From the NCBI RefSeq assembly GCF_026241895.1, contig NZ_JAPJIV010000001.1, positions 248,001 through 312,000 on the forward strand: DNA of 64,000 nucleotides, read 5' to 3'. Positions 31,149 through 40,459 of this stretch are shown piece by piece. The stretch's first letter is position 1; every line of letters begins with the position of its first letter. Origin of the DNA: Pseudomonas sp. RIT-562 (GTDB lineage: Bacteria; Pseudomonadota; Gammaproteobacteria; Pseudomonadales; Pseudomonadaceae). A program made the position numbers and the translations under genes. The notes below the pieces were generated by a model, which saw only the letters and a program-made list of their open reading frames with translations, was not told where the DNA came from and ran no database searches.

Positions 31149-31659
31149 AGGCTCTCTGCCAAACCTCGAAGCTGTACGCCGGCTTATCGCCTTCGGCAGC
31201 AGTTGGCACGTTCGACACCAGCTTCCACTGCCCCAGATCAAACTCCGGAAACCACGCATCCCCTTCAGGGCTCAGCGCCACACGGGTCAGATACAACCGA
31301 TCCGCCTGTGCCATGCCCTGCGCATACAACTGCGCCCCGCCAATCAACATCAGCTCATCCACACCCTGCTCGTTCGCCCATTCCTGCGCCCGCACCACTG
31401 CTGCCTCCAGCGACGGATACACCTCCGCGCCTTCCAACTGCAGGCCAGCCTGGCGGCTGACGACGATATTCAAGCGTCCCGGCAGCGGACGACCCAGGGA
31501 ATCCCAGGTCTTGCGCCCCATGATGATCGGCTTGCCCAGGGTGGTGGCCTTGAAGTATTTGAAGTCCCCCGGCAAGTGCCAGGGCATGCTGTTGTCGACG
31601 CCGATCACACGGTTTTCACCGAGGGCTGCAATCAGGCTGAGAGGGAGTGATTTAGTCAT
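31147..31659 (-). CDS. folA: Dihydrofolate reductase
   Basis: A 170-residue NADPH-dependent enzyme reducing dihydrofolate to tetrahydrofolate. The substrate region IGVDNSMPWHLPGDFKYFK contains catalytic Asp32, and the NADPH-binding segment IIMGRKTWDSLGRPLPGR follows. I chose the ATG at 31659 from the family N-terminus. It restores the folate oxidised by thymidylate synthase, whose gene lies 23 kb away in this window. Confidence 0.96.
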   Translation of the reverse strand: MTKSLPLSLIAALGENRVIGVDNSMPWHLPGDFKYFKATTLGKPIIMGRKTWDSLGRPLPGRLNIVVSRQAGLQLEGAEVYPSLEAAVVRAQEWANEQGVDELMLIGGAQLYAQGMAQADRLYLTRVALSPEGDAWFPEFDLGQWKLVSNVPTAAEGDKPAYSFEVWQRA

Positions 31660-31758
31660 GTCGGCGAGGATACCAGAGCGCCAGCTTCTCGCAACGTAGC
31701 CCCCCGACAAGCGCTACAGCGGTTATGCTCACGGCTCAATTGAGCGACGGGATGCCGC

Positions 31759-33129
31759 GTGACTGAACTGACTAACCTCTGGCTGACGGAAACCATCCGC
31801 CTGCGTGAAGAACACGCCGGGGCCCTGGATGATCTGGAAGCCAACCGAATTGCCCGCAGCGCGGGCGGCGATCTGCCGGCACGGATTCAACGCCGAGCGC
31901 TGTGGCTGGCCGAACGCGACGGGCTGAGCAGCGCGCTGAGCCATTGGCTGCAAGGTGCGCGACTGGCGCTGATCGCCCTCGCCGTACTGGCAATCATCAG
32001 CGGCGCCGGCCTGGCGTTTGCCGCGCTGGGCGACGGACAGAACCCGGTCAATGTGTTCTGGGCCTTGGGCAGCCTGCTCGGGCTGAATTTGATTTTATTG
32101 CTGAGCTGGGCGCTCGGCCTGATGTTCGCCGGCGAACACGGCGCCAGCCTCGGCCGCTTGTGGCTGTGGCTCAGCGAAAAACTCGCCCGGGACGCCAAGG
32201 CCGCGCAACTGCCGCCGGCGTTACTGTTGCTGCTGCAACGGCAGAAACTCAATCGCTGGGTGATTGGCGTGCTGGTCAACGGCCTGTGGTTGCTGGCCAT
32301 GCTCAGCGCACTGGTGATGTTGCTGACCTTGATGGCGACTCGGCGTTACGGCTTCGTCTGGGAGACCACCCTGCTCAGCGCTGACACCTTCGTCGCCATG
32401 ACCCAAGCCTTGGGCGCCCTGCCCGCCTTGCTCGGCTTCAACATTCCAACGGTCGAGATGATCCGCGCCAGTGGCGATGCGGCGCTTAACATTGAAAGCG
32501 CCCGGCAAGCCTGGGCCACCTGGCTGGTTGGCGTGCTGGTGGTCTACGGAGTTTTCCCGCGCCTGCTGCTGGCACTGCTCTGCCTGTGGCGCTGGAAAAG
32601 CGGCCAGGCACATTTGCGCCTGGACCTGAACCTGCCCGGCTACGCGCAGTTGCGCGAAAGGCTGATGCCCAGCAGCGAAAGACTGGGCATCAGCGATGCC
32701 GCGCCCGAGCAGTTGCATCAAGTGCAAAGCCACACCAGCGACTTGCAAAGCGCGGGCGCGTTGCTGGTCGCCATCGAGCTGGATGATCAACGTCCGTGGC
32801 CGCCACAGTTGCCGAAGAATGTCAGCGACGCCGGGATTCTCGACAGTCGTGAATCGCGGCACAAACTCCTCGAACAACTCAGCCGGTTTCCACCTGCACG
32901 CCTGGCCATCGCCTGCGACCCACGGCGCTCGCCTGATCGCGGCAGCCTGGCGTTGATTGCGGAGCTGGCACGCAACGCCAGCGCCACTCGAGTCTGGTTG
33001 CTGCAGGCACCACCTGGCGAGGCGCTGGATGCCGAGCGCCTGGGCGATTGGCATGTGGCGTTGCAACAATTGGAACTGCCGTTCGCCGACAGTGCGCCAT
33101 TGAACTGGCTGGAGAACGGGCATGACTGA
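31759..33129 (+). CDS. DUF2868 family membrane protein
   Basis: A 456-residue protein. Membrane segments are evident near residues 70-92, 103-125, 170-200 and 255-280, with soluble N- and C-terminal regions. I recognise it as a DUF2868 protein, which in Pseudomonas is encoded directly before a DUF3482 GTPase. The genes overlap by 8 bp, so the two products probably work together at the membrane. Function unknown. Confidence 0.8.
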   Translation: MTELTNLWLTETIRLREEHAGALDDLEANRIARSAGGDLPARIQRRALWLAERDGLSSALSHWLQGARLALIALAVLAIISGAGLAFAALGDGQNPVNVFWALGSLLGLNLILLLSWALGLMFAGEHGASLGRLWLWLSEKLARDAKAAQLPPALLLLLQRQKLNRWVIGVLVNGLWLLAMLSALVMLLTLMATRRYGFVWETTLLSADTFVAMTQALGALPALLGFNIPTVEMIRASGDAALNIESARQAWATWLVGVLVVYGVFPRLLLALLCLWRWKSGQAHLRLDLNLPGYAQLRERLMPSSERLGISDAAPEQLHQVQSHTSDLQSAGALLVAIELDDQRPWPPQLPKNVSDAGILDSRESRHKLLEQLSRFPPARLAIACDPRRSPDRGSLALIAELARNASATRVWLLQAPPGEALDAERLGDWHVALQQLELPFADSAPLNWLENGHD

Positions 33130-34498
33130 CTCACGGCAACATCCGCTCAAACTGGCCGTGGTGGGCCACACCAACGTCGGCAAAACCTCGTTGCTGCGAA
33201 CCCTGACACGGGATGTGGGATTCGGCGAAGTGTCTCACCGGCCCAGCACCACCCGCCATGTCGAAGGTGCGCGCCTGTCGGTGGACGGCGAGCCGCTGCT
33301 CGACCTGTTCGACACCCCGGGCCTGGAAGATGCCATCGCCCTGCTCGACTATCTTGAACGCCTGGAGCGCCCCGGCGAACGCCTCGATGGCCCGGCGCGG
33401 CTCGCTCGCTTCCTGGAAGGCAGCGAGGCCCGGCAGCGTTTCGAGCAGGAAGCCAAAGTGCTGCGCCAGCTGCTCACCTGCGATGCAGGGCTGTATGTAA
33501 TTGACGCTCGCGAACCGGTGTTATCCAAATACCGCGACGAGCTGGAAGTGCTGGCCAGCTGCGGCAAGCCCTTGTTGCCGGTGTTGAATTTTGTCAGCAG
33601 CGCCAACCATCGCGAACCGGACTGGCGCGAAGCATTGGCGCGATTAGGCCTGCACGCCCTGGTGCGTTTCGACAGCGTCGCGCCACCGGAAGATGGCGAA
33701 CGCCGACTGTACGAAAGCCTGGCCCTGCTGTTGGAAAACGCCCGGCCGCAACTGGAACGCCTGATCGCCGATCAGCAAGCCCAGCGCCTGGCCCGCCAGC
33801 AAAGTGCTGCGCGATTGATTGCCGAATTATTGATCGACTGCGCCGCGTGCCGACGCAGCGTGGTCGCCGAGGCCGAGCAGGAACAACAGGCGATCAGCGA
33901 ACTGCGCAAGGCCGTGCGCCAGCGGGAACAGCGCTGCGTCGAAGCCCTGCTCAAGCTCTACGCGTTTCGTCCGCAGGATGCCGCAGCCAGCGACTTGCCA
34001 TTGCTCGATGGGCGTTGGGGCGACGACCTGTTCAATCCTGAAACCCTCAAACAACTGGGAGTGCGAGTGGGCGGCGGCATCGCAGCCGGCGCAGCCGCCG
34101 GGGCCGGGGTGGATCTGCTGGTCGGTGGTCTGACACTGGGCGCTGCCGCACTGGCGGGCGCCATTGCCGGCGGCGCCCTGCAAACCGCGCGCAGTTACGG
34201 CAGCCGTCTGCTGGGCAAGATCAAGGGCCAGCGCGAACTGACCGTCGACGACAGCGTGCTGCGCCTGTTGGCCTTGCGCCAGCGCCAACTGTTGCTGGCG
34301 CTGAATGCTCGCGGGCATGCCGCGCTGGAGAGCATCCAGGTCGCCACGCCCCAGGACAAGACCTGGCGCGAAGGCAAGTTGCCGGAAGCGCTGAACAAAG
34401 CCCGGGCGTATCCGCAATGGTCTTCGCTCAATCCCCATGCAAAGTTGAATCAGGCGGAGCGCCAGGAGCAGATTGAAGTGTTGGCGCAGCAGCTTTAG
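33122..34498 (+). CDS. DUF3482 family GTPase
   Basis: A 458-residue protein with an Era/TrmE-like GTPase domain at the N-terminus: G1 GHTNVGKTS (residues 15-23) and G3 DTPGLED. The G4 motif NKxD is not obvious; LPVLNFVSSANHRE stands in its place. A C-terminal DUF3482 region contains a glycine/alanine-rich hydrophobic stretch (GGGIAAGAAAGAGVDLLVGG and after) that could insert in a membrane. It overlaps the DUF2868 gene, so the pair is likely a functional unit. Confidence 0.82.
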   Translation: MTDSRQHPLKLAVVGHTNVGKTSLLRTLTRDVGFGEVSHRPSTTRHVEGARLSVDGEPLLDLFDTPGLEDAIALLDYLERLERPGERLDGPARLARFLEGSEARQRFEQEAKVLRQLLTCDAGLYVIDAREPVLSKYRDELEVLASCGKPLLPVLNFVSSANHREPDWREALARLGLHALVRFDSVAPPEDGERRLYESLALLLENARPQLERLIADQQAQRLARQQSAARLIAELLIDCAACRRSVVAEAEQEQQAISELRKAVRQREQRCVEALLKLYAFRPQDAAASDLPLLDGRWGDDLFNPETLKQLGVRVGGGIAAGAAAGAGVDLLVGGLTLGAAALAGAIAGGALQTARSYGSRLLGKIKGQRELTVDDSVLRLLALRQRQLLLALNARGHAALESIQVATPQDKTWREGKLPEALNKARAYPQWSSLNPHAKLNQAERQEQIEVLAQQL

Positions 34499-34544
34499 AT
34501 CTCGGTGTCCTGTGCTGGCGAAGGGTGCGGCGCGGTCTCGAAAC

Positions 34545-35105
34545 TTAGGACACCAGCAATCGCAACGCCTTCGCCCGCAACACCGCTAAATCAATAATCG
34601 GCATATCCATCTCCTTGGCCAACTCATCCCACTGCCGCATCCGCAGGCTGATCGCGCACAACGGATCACACTCGAAATCTTCAGCCTCTACCTCGGTCAT
34701 CACCCCACCCTGATACTCCAGGGTGCGGCGACTGGCTTCACTCAATCGCTCGTAGTACCCAGGCTCCCTGAGCGTCAGATACCGCTTGGCCTGAACGTGA
34801 TACTCCACCAGCCGCGCCAAGCGTTCGCTGAAGCCAGCGCGCCGCAGATAATCGGCACCCAGGCGCTCATGGCTGACCACGCCAAACCCACCCATATTGC
34901 CGACGCCGTCGGCATCGCAGATATGCCCGATGTCATGGAAGAACGCCGCCAGCACCACCTCATCATCGAAGCCTTCGGCCATCGCCAATTGCGCAGCCTG
35001 GGACATATGTTCGATCTGCGACACCGGCTCGCCGATGTAGGCGCTGGCGCCGTAATGCTCGTACAGCGCAAACACCTCGTCGATCACTTGCTCAACGCGA
35101 TCCAT
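34545..35105 (-). CDS. PhnZ-type HD-domain mixed-valent diiron oxygenase (phosphonate degradation)
   Basis: A 186-residue HD-domain protein of the family that cleaves the C-P bond of 1-hydroxy-2-aminoethylphosphonate-like substrates with O2. Every residue I remember for PhnZ aligns with an offset of one: Tyr23 and Glu26 (YIGE), His33, His57-Asp58 (FHDIGH), His79, His103 and Asp160. The start at 35105 has GGAG at good spacing; an ATG at 35111 overlaps the upstream stop and is possible. The 2-oxoglutarate hydroxylase PhnY that normally makes its substrate is not encoded nearby. The substrate could be the hydroxylated form of AEP or of an N-methylated AEP (TmpB-like). Confidence 0.85.
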   Translation of the reverse strand: MDRVEQVIDEVFALYEHYGASAYIGEPVSQIEHMSQAAQLAMAEGFDDEVVLAAFFHDIGHICDADGVGNMGGFGVVSHERLGADYLRRAGFSERLARLVEYHVQAKRYLTLREPGYYERLSEASRRTLEYQGGVMTEVEAEDFECDPLCAISLRMRQWDELAKEMDMPIIDLAVLRAKALRLLVS

Positions 35106-35107
35106 GG

Positions 35108-36238
35108 TCATTCTCCGAGCAAGGCCGCCACATTGCGTTCGGCCATGGCGGGCCCGACACTCATGCCTACTCCGCTGTGCATCAACGCTGCGCTCACCCC
35201 CGATGCCGGACGCAGGAACGAAAAGGGGGCTGGCCCGCGCGCGCCATAGACGCCCTGCCAACGCTCCACCACCTGGATCTTGCAGCCCAGCGTCTGCTCG
35301 GCGAGTTCGATCATGTAGTCGTCCACCTGCTCGGCATTGAATGGCGAGGCATCGCTGCCGTAGTGGTGCGAATCACCAATGATCAATTCGCCATAAGGCG
35401 TCGGGCTGATCAACAGGTGAATGCCGTTTTCATGCAGGTGAGGTGTTTCGCGCAGGATCTGCGCCTGTACCGCCTTTGCTTCGGGTAGGTCGGCAAAGGC
35501 GCCGTAGTGCACGCAACTCAGCCCGGTGAGCAGCGCATGCTGCAGGTTCAGATTGACCTGCGGGCGCGCCCGCAGCATCTGCAGGCGGCAGATTTGCGGG
35601 TTGAGCTCGGCAATGGGCGCGGCCAGCAAGGTCTGATAATCGTGGCCGGAGCAGACGATGATCTGCGCGGCCGTGAAGGTTCCCGCGGTACTGTGCAAGC
35701 GACCGGGTTCGATCTCGCGAACCAAGGTCGAGAAGTGAAACTCGACGCCGAGCTCGCGTCGCAGGTAGTCGATCAATCCCGGGATGGCTTCCCGGGAATA
35801 CAACTGCTGATCCTCCAGGCCATGCAGGGCAGCCCGGTGATGGCGGAATTGGCCGTTGTACAAGTCGCGTAAGGCTGCGCCGCGCAGCAGGTCGACGCGG
35901 TAATCGTGCTCCAGGGCGCGACCGGCGCAGAAGGCTTCGAGCAATTCTTCTTCGGCTTCCGTGCGGGCGAACAGGTAGGAGCCGTTACGCTTGAGCTGCA
36001 GGCCGGCCAGTTGCGCCCATTGCCCCCAGATATCCCGGCTGGCCTTGGCCAGTTCGAGCATCGGGCCAGGTGGCTGGCCGGTGACCAGGGCCTGGCCAAA
36101 GTTGCGCACCGAGGCGCCCAGGGGTGTTTCGCTGCGTTCGAAAACGCGCACCTTGAGCCCGCGCCTGGCGGCGGCGTAGGCGTGGGACAGGCCGAGGATG
36201 CCGGCGCCTATAATCAGCATGTCGTTGTGTTGGGTCAT
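35108..36238 (-). CDS. FAD-dependent oxidoreductase of phosphonate clusters (PbfD/TIGR03364-like)
   Basis: A 376-residue D-amino-acid-oxidase-like flavoprotein. The dinucleotide motif IIGAGILGLSHA has glycines at 11-16, and the C-terminal region (ALMHSGVGMSVGPAMAERNVAALL) closes the FAD site. This subfamily is regularly found in 2-aminoethylphosphonate gene clusters. PbfD-type members oxidatively deaminate N-methyl-AEP or AEP to phosphonoacetaldehyde. It overlaps the PhnZ-type gene downstream and follows the ABC-transporter genes on the same strand, separated from them by a REP pair. Confidence 0.82.
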   Translation of the reverse strand: MTQHNDMLIIGAGILGLSHAYAAARRGLKVRVFERSETPLGASVRNFGQALVTGQPPGPMLELAKASRDIWGQWAQLAGLQLKRNGSYLFARTEAEEELLEAFCAGRALEHDYRVDLLRGAALRDLYNGQFRHHRAALHGLEDQQLYSREAIPGLIDYLRRELGVEFHFSTLVREIEPGRLHSTAGTFTAAQIIVCSGHDYQTLLAAPIAELNPQICRLQMLRARPQVNLNLQHALLTGLSCVHYGAFADLPEAKAVQAQILRETPHLHENGIHLLISPTPYGELIIGDSHHYGSDASPFNAEQVDDYMIELAEQTLGCKIQVVERWQGVYGARGPAPFSFLRPASGVSAALMHSGVGMSVGPAMAERNVAALLGE

Positions 36239-36263
36239 GGGGATTTTCCAAAGTTCGAAACCG

Positions 36264-36342
36264 CCTTCGCGAGCAAGCCCGCTCCCACAGGGGATCCATG
36301 TCGATCATAAATCCAATGTGGGAGCGGGCTTGCTCGCGAAGG
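36264..36342. repeat. REP inverted pair (GGGAGCGGGCTTGCTCGCGAA family)
   Basis: Facing units CTTCGCGAGCAAGCCCGCTC and GAGCGGGCTTGCTCGCGAAG lie inside the phosphonate cluster, between the substrate-binding-protein gene and the oxidoreductase gene. The position suggests differential mRNA stability within one operon. Confidence 0.9.
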
Positions 36343-36365
36343 GGCCCTGTCAGCCGATAGAGATC

Positions 36366-37391
36366 TTACTTGGCAGCCACTTTCTCGGACTTGCCGTCAT
36401 ACCGCTTACGCCACTCGGCCAAAATCTCATCGCGATTCTTCGACGCCCAGGCAAAATCGTTCTTGATCAACCGCTGCTCGTAATCCGCCGGCAGCTCGGT
36501 CTGCGGCTTGGCGATTCCCGGCTGAGCCAGCACCGCGAAGTTCTCTTTATAAAGCTCCATTGCCGCCGGGCTTGCGGAGAAATCAGCCAGCTTCTTCGCC
36601 GCCTCTTCGTGCTGCGAGCCCTTGATCAGCGCAGTGGCTTCGATCTCCCAGCCCAGGCCTTCCTTCGGCAGGATGATGTCCAGCGGCGCACCCTGGCGCT
36701 TCAACTGAACGGCTGGGTATTCAAAAGAAATGCCGATCGGGAACTCACCGGACGCTGCCAGTTTGCATGGCTTGGAACCGGAGTGGACGTACTGGCCGAT
36801 GTTCTGGTGCAGGTCGTCCATGTACTGCCAGCCCTGCTTCTCGCCGAAGGTTTGCAGCCAGGCGCTGACGTCGAGGAAACCAGTACCGGACGAAGCCGGA
36901 TTGGGCATCACGATCTTGCCCTTGTACTCAGGCTTGGTCAGGTCCTGCCAGCTGACGGGCTTGGTCAGGCCCTGCTTCTCGGCCTCGACGGTGTTGAAGC
37001 AGATGGTCGCGGCCCACACGTCCATACCAACCCAGGCTGGCGGGTTTGCCGCGTCGCGGTAGTTGCCGCCGATCTTGCCCAGGTCCTTCGGTGCGTAACT
37101 CTGCAGCATGCCTTGCTGGTCGAGAATCGCCAGGCTCGACGCGGCCAGGCCCCAGACGGCATCAGCCTGCGGGCGGGCTTTTTCGGCCAGCAGCTTGGCG
37201 GTAATGATGCCGGTGGAGTCGCGCACCCACTTGATCTCGACGTCCGGGTTGGCTTTCTCGAACGCTTCTTTGTAAGTCTTGAGCTGTTCAGCTTCGAGGG
37301 CGGTATACACCGTCAACTCGGTTTTCGCCGCAAAGGCGTTCAGGCTGAAAGCGGTGAGGACAGCAGCGGCCAGGGCCAGGGGCTTGAACAT
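36366..37391 (-). CDS. Phosphonate (2-aminoethylphosphonate) ABC transporter substrate-binding protein
   Basis: A 341-residue periplasmic binding protein of the iron/thiosulfate/polyamine-like class II fold. A signal peptide (MFKPLALAAAVLTAFSLNAFA) is followed by KTELTVYTALEAEQLKTYK. The gene order with a 574-residue permease, an ATPase, a FAD oxidoreductase and a PhnZ homologue identifies it as the AEP-type binding protein (called AepX in some Pseudomonas). The ATG at 37391 has AGGAAAAGATC upstream. Ligand assignment is from context. Confidence 0.82.
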   Translation of the reverse strand: MFKPLALAAAVLTAFSLNAFAAKTELTVYTALEAEQLKTYKEAFEKANPDVEIKWVRDSTGIITAKLLAEKARPQADAVWGLAASSLAILDQQGMLQSYAPKDLGKIGGNYRDAANPPAWVGMDVWAATICFNTVEAEKQGLTKPVSWQDLTKPEYKGKIVMPNPASSGTGFLDVSAWLQTFGEKQGWQYMDDLHQNIGQYVHSGSKPCKLAASGEFPIGISFEYPAVQLKRQGAPLDIILPKEGLGWEIEATALIKGSQHEEAAKKLADFSASPAAMELYKENFAVLAQPGIAKPQTELPADYEQRLIKNDFAWASKNRDEILAEWRKRYDGKSEKVAAK

Positions 37392-37429
37392 GATCTTTTC
37401 CTGTTGAGTTGAGGTTGCGGGAGTGGAAA

Positions 37430-39154
37430 TCAATTGCCGGGCGCGATCTGCCGCCAGGCCTGGGAGCGGCGCAGCAATCCGCGCGAAGCCCAGGCCAGCA
37501 GCAGGGACACGCCCGCCGAGGTGAACAGAATCAGGGTCGACATCGCCGCCGCGCCGCCGACGTTGCCGGCGTCATCCATGTTCAGCACCGCCACCGCCGC
37601 GAGGATGGTGTCGGGGCTGTACAGGAAGATCGCTGCCGAGACGGTGGTCATGGCCGAGACGAACAGGTAGCGCACGATGTCGAGCAGCGCCGGCAGGCAA
37701 ATCGGCACGGTGACCCGCAGGTAGTGCCGATACAGCGGCGCCTTGAGCGACAGCGCAGCGGCTTCGAACTCGGCGTCGAGCTGGCGCAGGGCCGTGGTCG
37801 CGGTCATTTGCGCGGTGGTCAGATAGTGAGCAATGGTGCAGACCACCAGCAGGGTCATGGTCCCGTACAGCACATGCAGCGGGTTGCCAGTGAGGTTGAA
37901 GAAGAAGACGTAACCCAGGCCCAGCACCAGGCCCGGCACCGCCATCGGCACAAAACTGAGCATGCGCAGGGCCAGGTTCAGGCCGCGCTGCCCCTTGGTT
38001 TTTTCCATCAGGTAGGCGCCGGTGAAGATCAGCACGCTGCCGATCAGCGCCGTGCACAAGGCCATCTTCACGCTGTTGCCATAGGCCAGCCAGCCTCCGC
38101 CTGCGGTGTCATTGAACTGATAATGGTTGAGCGACAGCGACAGGTTGTACGGCCAGAATTTCACCAGCGACGAGAACACCGCCATACCAAAGACCAGTAG
38201 TAGCACCGCGCAGATCAACATCACGATCGCCAGGTAGCAGCTGTCTCGCCGTCTCGACGGCAGCGGTTTGAACACTTGGGCCCGGCCGCTCATGGAGTCA
38301 CCGTGACGGCGACGCAACCAGGCGTCGACGCCGAAACTGAACACTGCCGGCAGCAGCAGGACCATGCCGATCAGCGCGCCCCGACCGAACTGTTGCTGGC
38401 CGACTACCGCTTTGTAAGCTTCCAGCGCCAACACTTGATAATCGCCGCCGACCACCACGGGCACGCCGAAGTCGGTAATGGTCAGGGTGAACACCAGGCA
38501 GAACGCCGCGAACACGGCTTGACGCGTGGCCGGCCAGGTGATGCTGCGGAAGGCTTTCGCCGGGCTGGCGCCCATGCTGGAGGCAGCGTCGAACAGGCGC
38601 GCATCTGCCAGGGATAAGGCAGATAGCAGAATCATCAGGGCATGGGGAAAGGTGTAGATGACCTCGCCGAGCACGATGCCCCAGAAACCGTAGATATTGT
38701 CCGAAAGCAGCCCGCGCAACATGCCCTGGTTACCAAACAGATAGACCAGTGCGATACCCGGCAGCATCGAGGGCGCCATCAGCGGCAACAGGGAAATACC
38801 CCGCCAGATGCCTTTGCCTGGAATCAGCGTGCGTTGCAGAGCGTAGGCAAACAGGTAGGCCAGCGGTACGACAATCGCCGCAACGCTGAGGGAAACCTTC
38901 AAGCTGTTGCCCAACAGCCAGTGGAAGTTCGCACTGCTCACCAGCTCGCGCGCAGCGACCAGACCGCCGCCCTGCCCGGCCTCGGAGCTGAACCCGCGCC
39001 AGAAGATCGTCAGCAACGGCATCAATACCGCGATGCCGAGCAGGACCAGCAAAATCACTTTGCCGCCGACTACGAACAATCGATCACCGATTTCAGCTCG
39101 GGAAGTCTGTCGCACCTGCTTGCGCGGTAGCGGCAGCGCGATGTTTGCGCTCAT
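37430..39154 (-). CDS. Phosphonate ABC transporter permease (fused two-domain)
   Basis: A 574-residue inner-membrane protein with about twelve helices in two homologous halves, so one chain forms the whole channel. EAA-like loops are visible in each half (AASSMGASPAKAFRSITWPA and AALSLKAPLYRHYLRVTVP). It corresponds to the AEP-transporter permease family next to PhnZ and PbfD genes (AepW-like). Its start shares one base with the end of the ATPase gene. Confidence 0.85.
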   Translation of the reverse strand: MSANIALPLPRKQVRQTSRAEIGDRLFVVGGKVILLVLLGIAVLMPLLTIFWRGFSSEAGQGGGLVAARELVSSANFHWLLGNSLKVSLSVAAIVVPLAYLFAYALQRTLIPGKGIWRGISLLPLMAPSMLPGIALVYLFGNQGMLRGLLSDNIYGFWGIVLGEVIYTFPHALMILLSALSLADARLFDAASSMGASPAKAFRSITWPATRQAVFAAFCLVFTLTITDFGVPVVVGGDYQVLALEAYKAVVGQQQFGRGALIGMVLLLPAVFSFGVDAWLRRRHGDSMSGRAQVFKPLPSRRRDSCYLAIVMLICAVLLLVFGMAVFSSLVKFWPYNLSLSLNHYQFNDTAGGGWLAYGNSVKMALCTALIGSVLIFTGAYLMEKTKGQRGLNLALRMLSFVPMAVPGLVLGLGYVFFFNLTGNPLHVLYGTMTLLVVCTIAHYLTTAQMTATTALRQLDAEFEAAALSLKAPLYRHYLRVTVPICLPALLDIVRYLFVSAMTTVSAAIFLYSPDTILAAVAVLNMDDAGNVGGAAAMSTLILFTSAGVSLLLAWASRGLLRRSQAWRQIAPGN

Positions 39155-40230
39155 CAGGCAAACACCTGCAAGCTGCGCGGCGGCAAGGCCACCATGATCT
39201 GCTGTGCGCCCAGGCGCGGCATGGCTTCAGGTGCCAGTTCGGCGAGCAGTGCATGGCCGGGCAATTGGTCCAGTTCGAAACTCATGCGGCAGCGGTTGCC
39301 GAGGAAAGTGATTTCGCGAACCTTGGCCGGGAACAGGTTTTCCTCATGCACCGGCGGGTTGACGTTGATTGCTTCGGGGCGGCAGAACAAACGGCCCGAG
39401 GCGGTTTTCGCGCTGCCTTCGGCCAGGCGCATGTTCATCCCGCCGACCTGGGCATGGCTGTCACTGCTACGGCTGAACGGCAGCCAGTTGCCCTGGCCGA
39501 CGAACTCGGCGACAAAGGGCGTGGCCGGACGATCGTAGATTTCCTGCGGAGTGGCGTACTGCTCGACCTTGCCGTTGTTCATCACGGCAATGCGGTCGGC
39601 CATCAGCATGGCTTCGTCCTGATTGTGCGTGACCATCAGGGTCGTGATCCCGAGATTGCGCTGCAGCTGGCGCAGTTCGGTGCACAAATGCTCGCGAACC
39701 CGCGCATCGAGGGCCGACATCGGTTCATCCAGCAGCAGCAGCGAAGGTGCCGGCGCTAACGCCCGCGCCAGAGCCACGCGCTGCTGCTGGCCACCGGACA
39801 ACTGGCCGGGGTATTTCTTCTCGCTGCCGATCAGGCCGACCAGTTCCAACATCTGCCCTACGCGCTTGCGCACTTCATCGCGACCACTGCCTGCGAGGCC
39901 GTAGGCAATATTGGCTTCGACGGTGAGATTGGGGAACAGCGCGTAGGACTGGAACAGAATTCCGTAGTCCCGGGCCTGGGGAGCCAAGTGGGAGACGTCA
40001 CGATCGCCGAGGTACAGCTCGCCGCTGTCCTGTTTTTCGAGGCCGGCGATGCAGCGCAACAAGGTGGTCTTGCCGCAGCCCGACGGACCCAGCAGGCAAA
40101 CCAGTTCACCCGCTGCCACGTCGAGGGAAACGTTATCCAGCGCAGTGAACGCGCCGAAGCGTTTCTGCACGCCGCGCACTTTCATCGGGGCGCCGGGGTT
40201 GGTCAGGGCAGTTGCGATCGAGTGGTTCAT
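39154..40230 (-). CDS. Phosphonate ABC transporter ATP-binding protein
   Basis: A 358-residue ABC ATPase. Walker A is GPSGCGKTT (48-56), the signature is LSGGQQQRVALARAL and Walker B is LLLLDEPMSALD. The C-terminal 110 residues form a TOBE regulatory domain, as in the iron/polyamine importer class. First gene of the minus-strand cluster ATPase-permease-binding protein-oxidoreductase-oxygenase. The LysR gene upstream is separated by a REP pair. Confidence 0.88.
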   Translation of the reverse strand: MNHSIATALTNPGAPMKVRGVQKRFGAFTALDNVSLDVAAGELVCLLGPSGCGKTTLLRCIAGLEKQDSGELYLGDRDVSHLAPQARDYGILFQSYALFPNLTVEANIAYGLAGSGRDEVRKRVGQMLELVGLIGSEKKYPGQLSGGQQQRVALARALAPAPSLLLLDEPMSALDARVREHLCTELRQLQRNLGITTLMVTHNQDEAMLMADRIAVMNNGKVEQYATPQEIYDRPATPFVAEFVGQGNWLPFSRSSDSHAQVGGMNMRLAEGSAKTASGRLFCRPEAINVNPPVHEENLFPAKVREITFLGNRCRMSFELDQLPGHALLAELAPEAMPRLGAQQIMVALPPRSLQVFA

Positions 40231-40369
40231 GGACAGGCCTCATCAAGCAGATGAGTGCCATCCTAGGGATGTAATGCGTACGTCATGTGGCAGTGAGGCA
40301 AAAACGGCCGATAGTGGTATTCAGGGATTTGGGTTGAGCCTTCAAGACAGATGTTGCCTGGACTGGCGC

Positions 40370-40435
40370 CATCGCGAGCAGGCTCACTCCTACAGGGGAA
40401 CGCGGTTAACTGTAGGAGTGAGCCTGCTCGCGATG
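40370..40435. repeat. REP inverted pair (GTAGGAGTGAGCCTGCTCGCGATG family)
   Basis: Facing units ATCGCGAGCAGGCTCACTCC and GGAGTGAGCCTGCTCGCGAT lie between the LysR gene and the phosphonate ATPase gene. Confidence 0.9.
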
Positions 40436-40459
40436 AGGCCCTCATTGCCGATCAAGATT

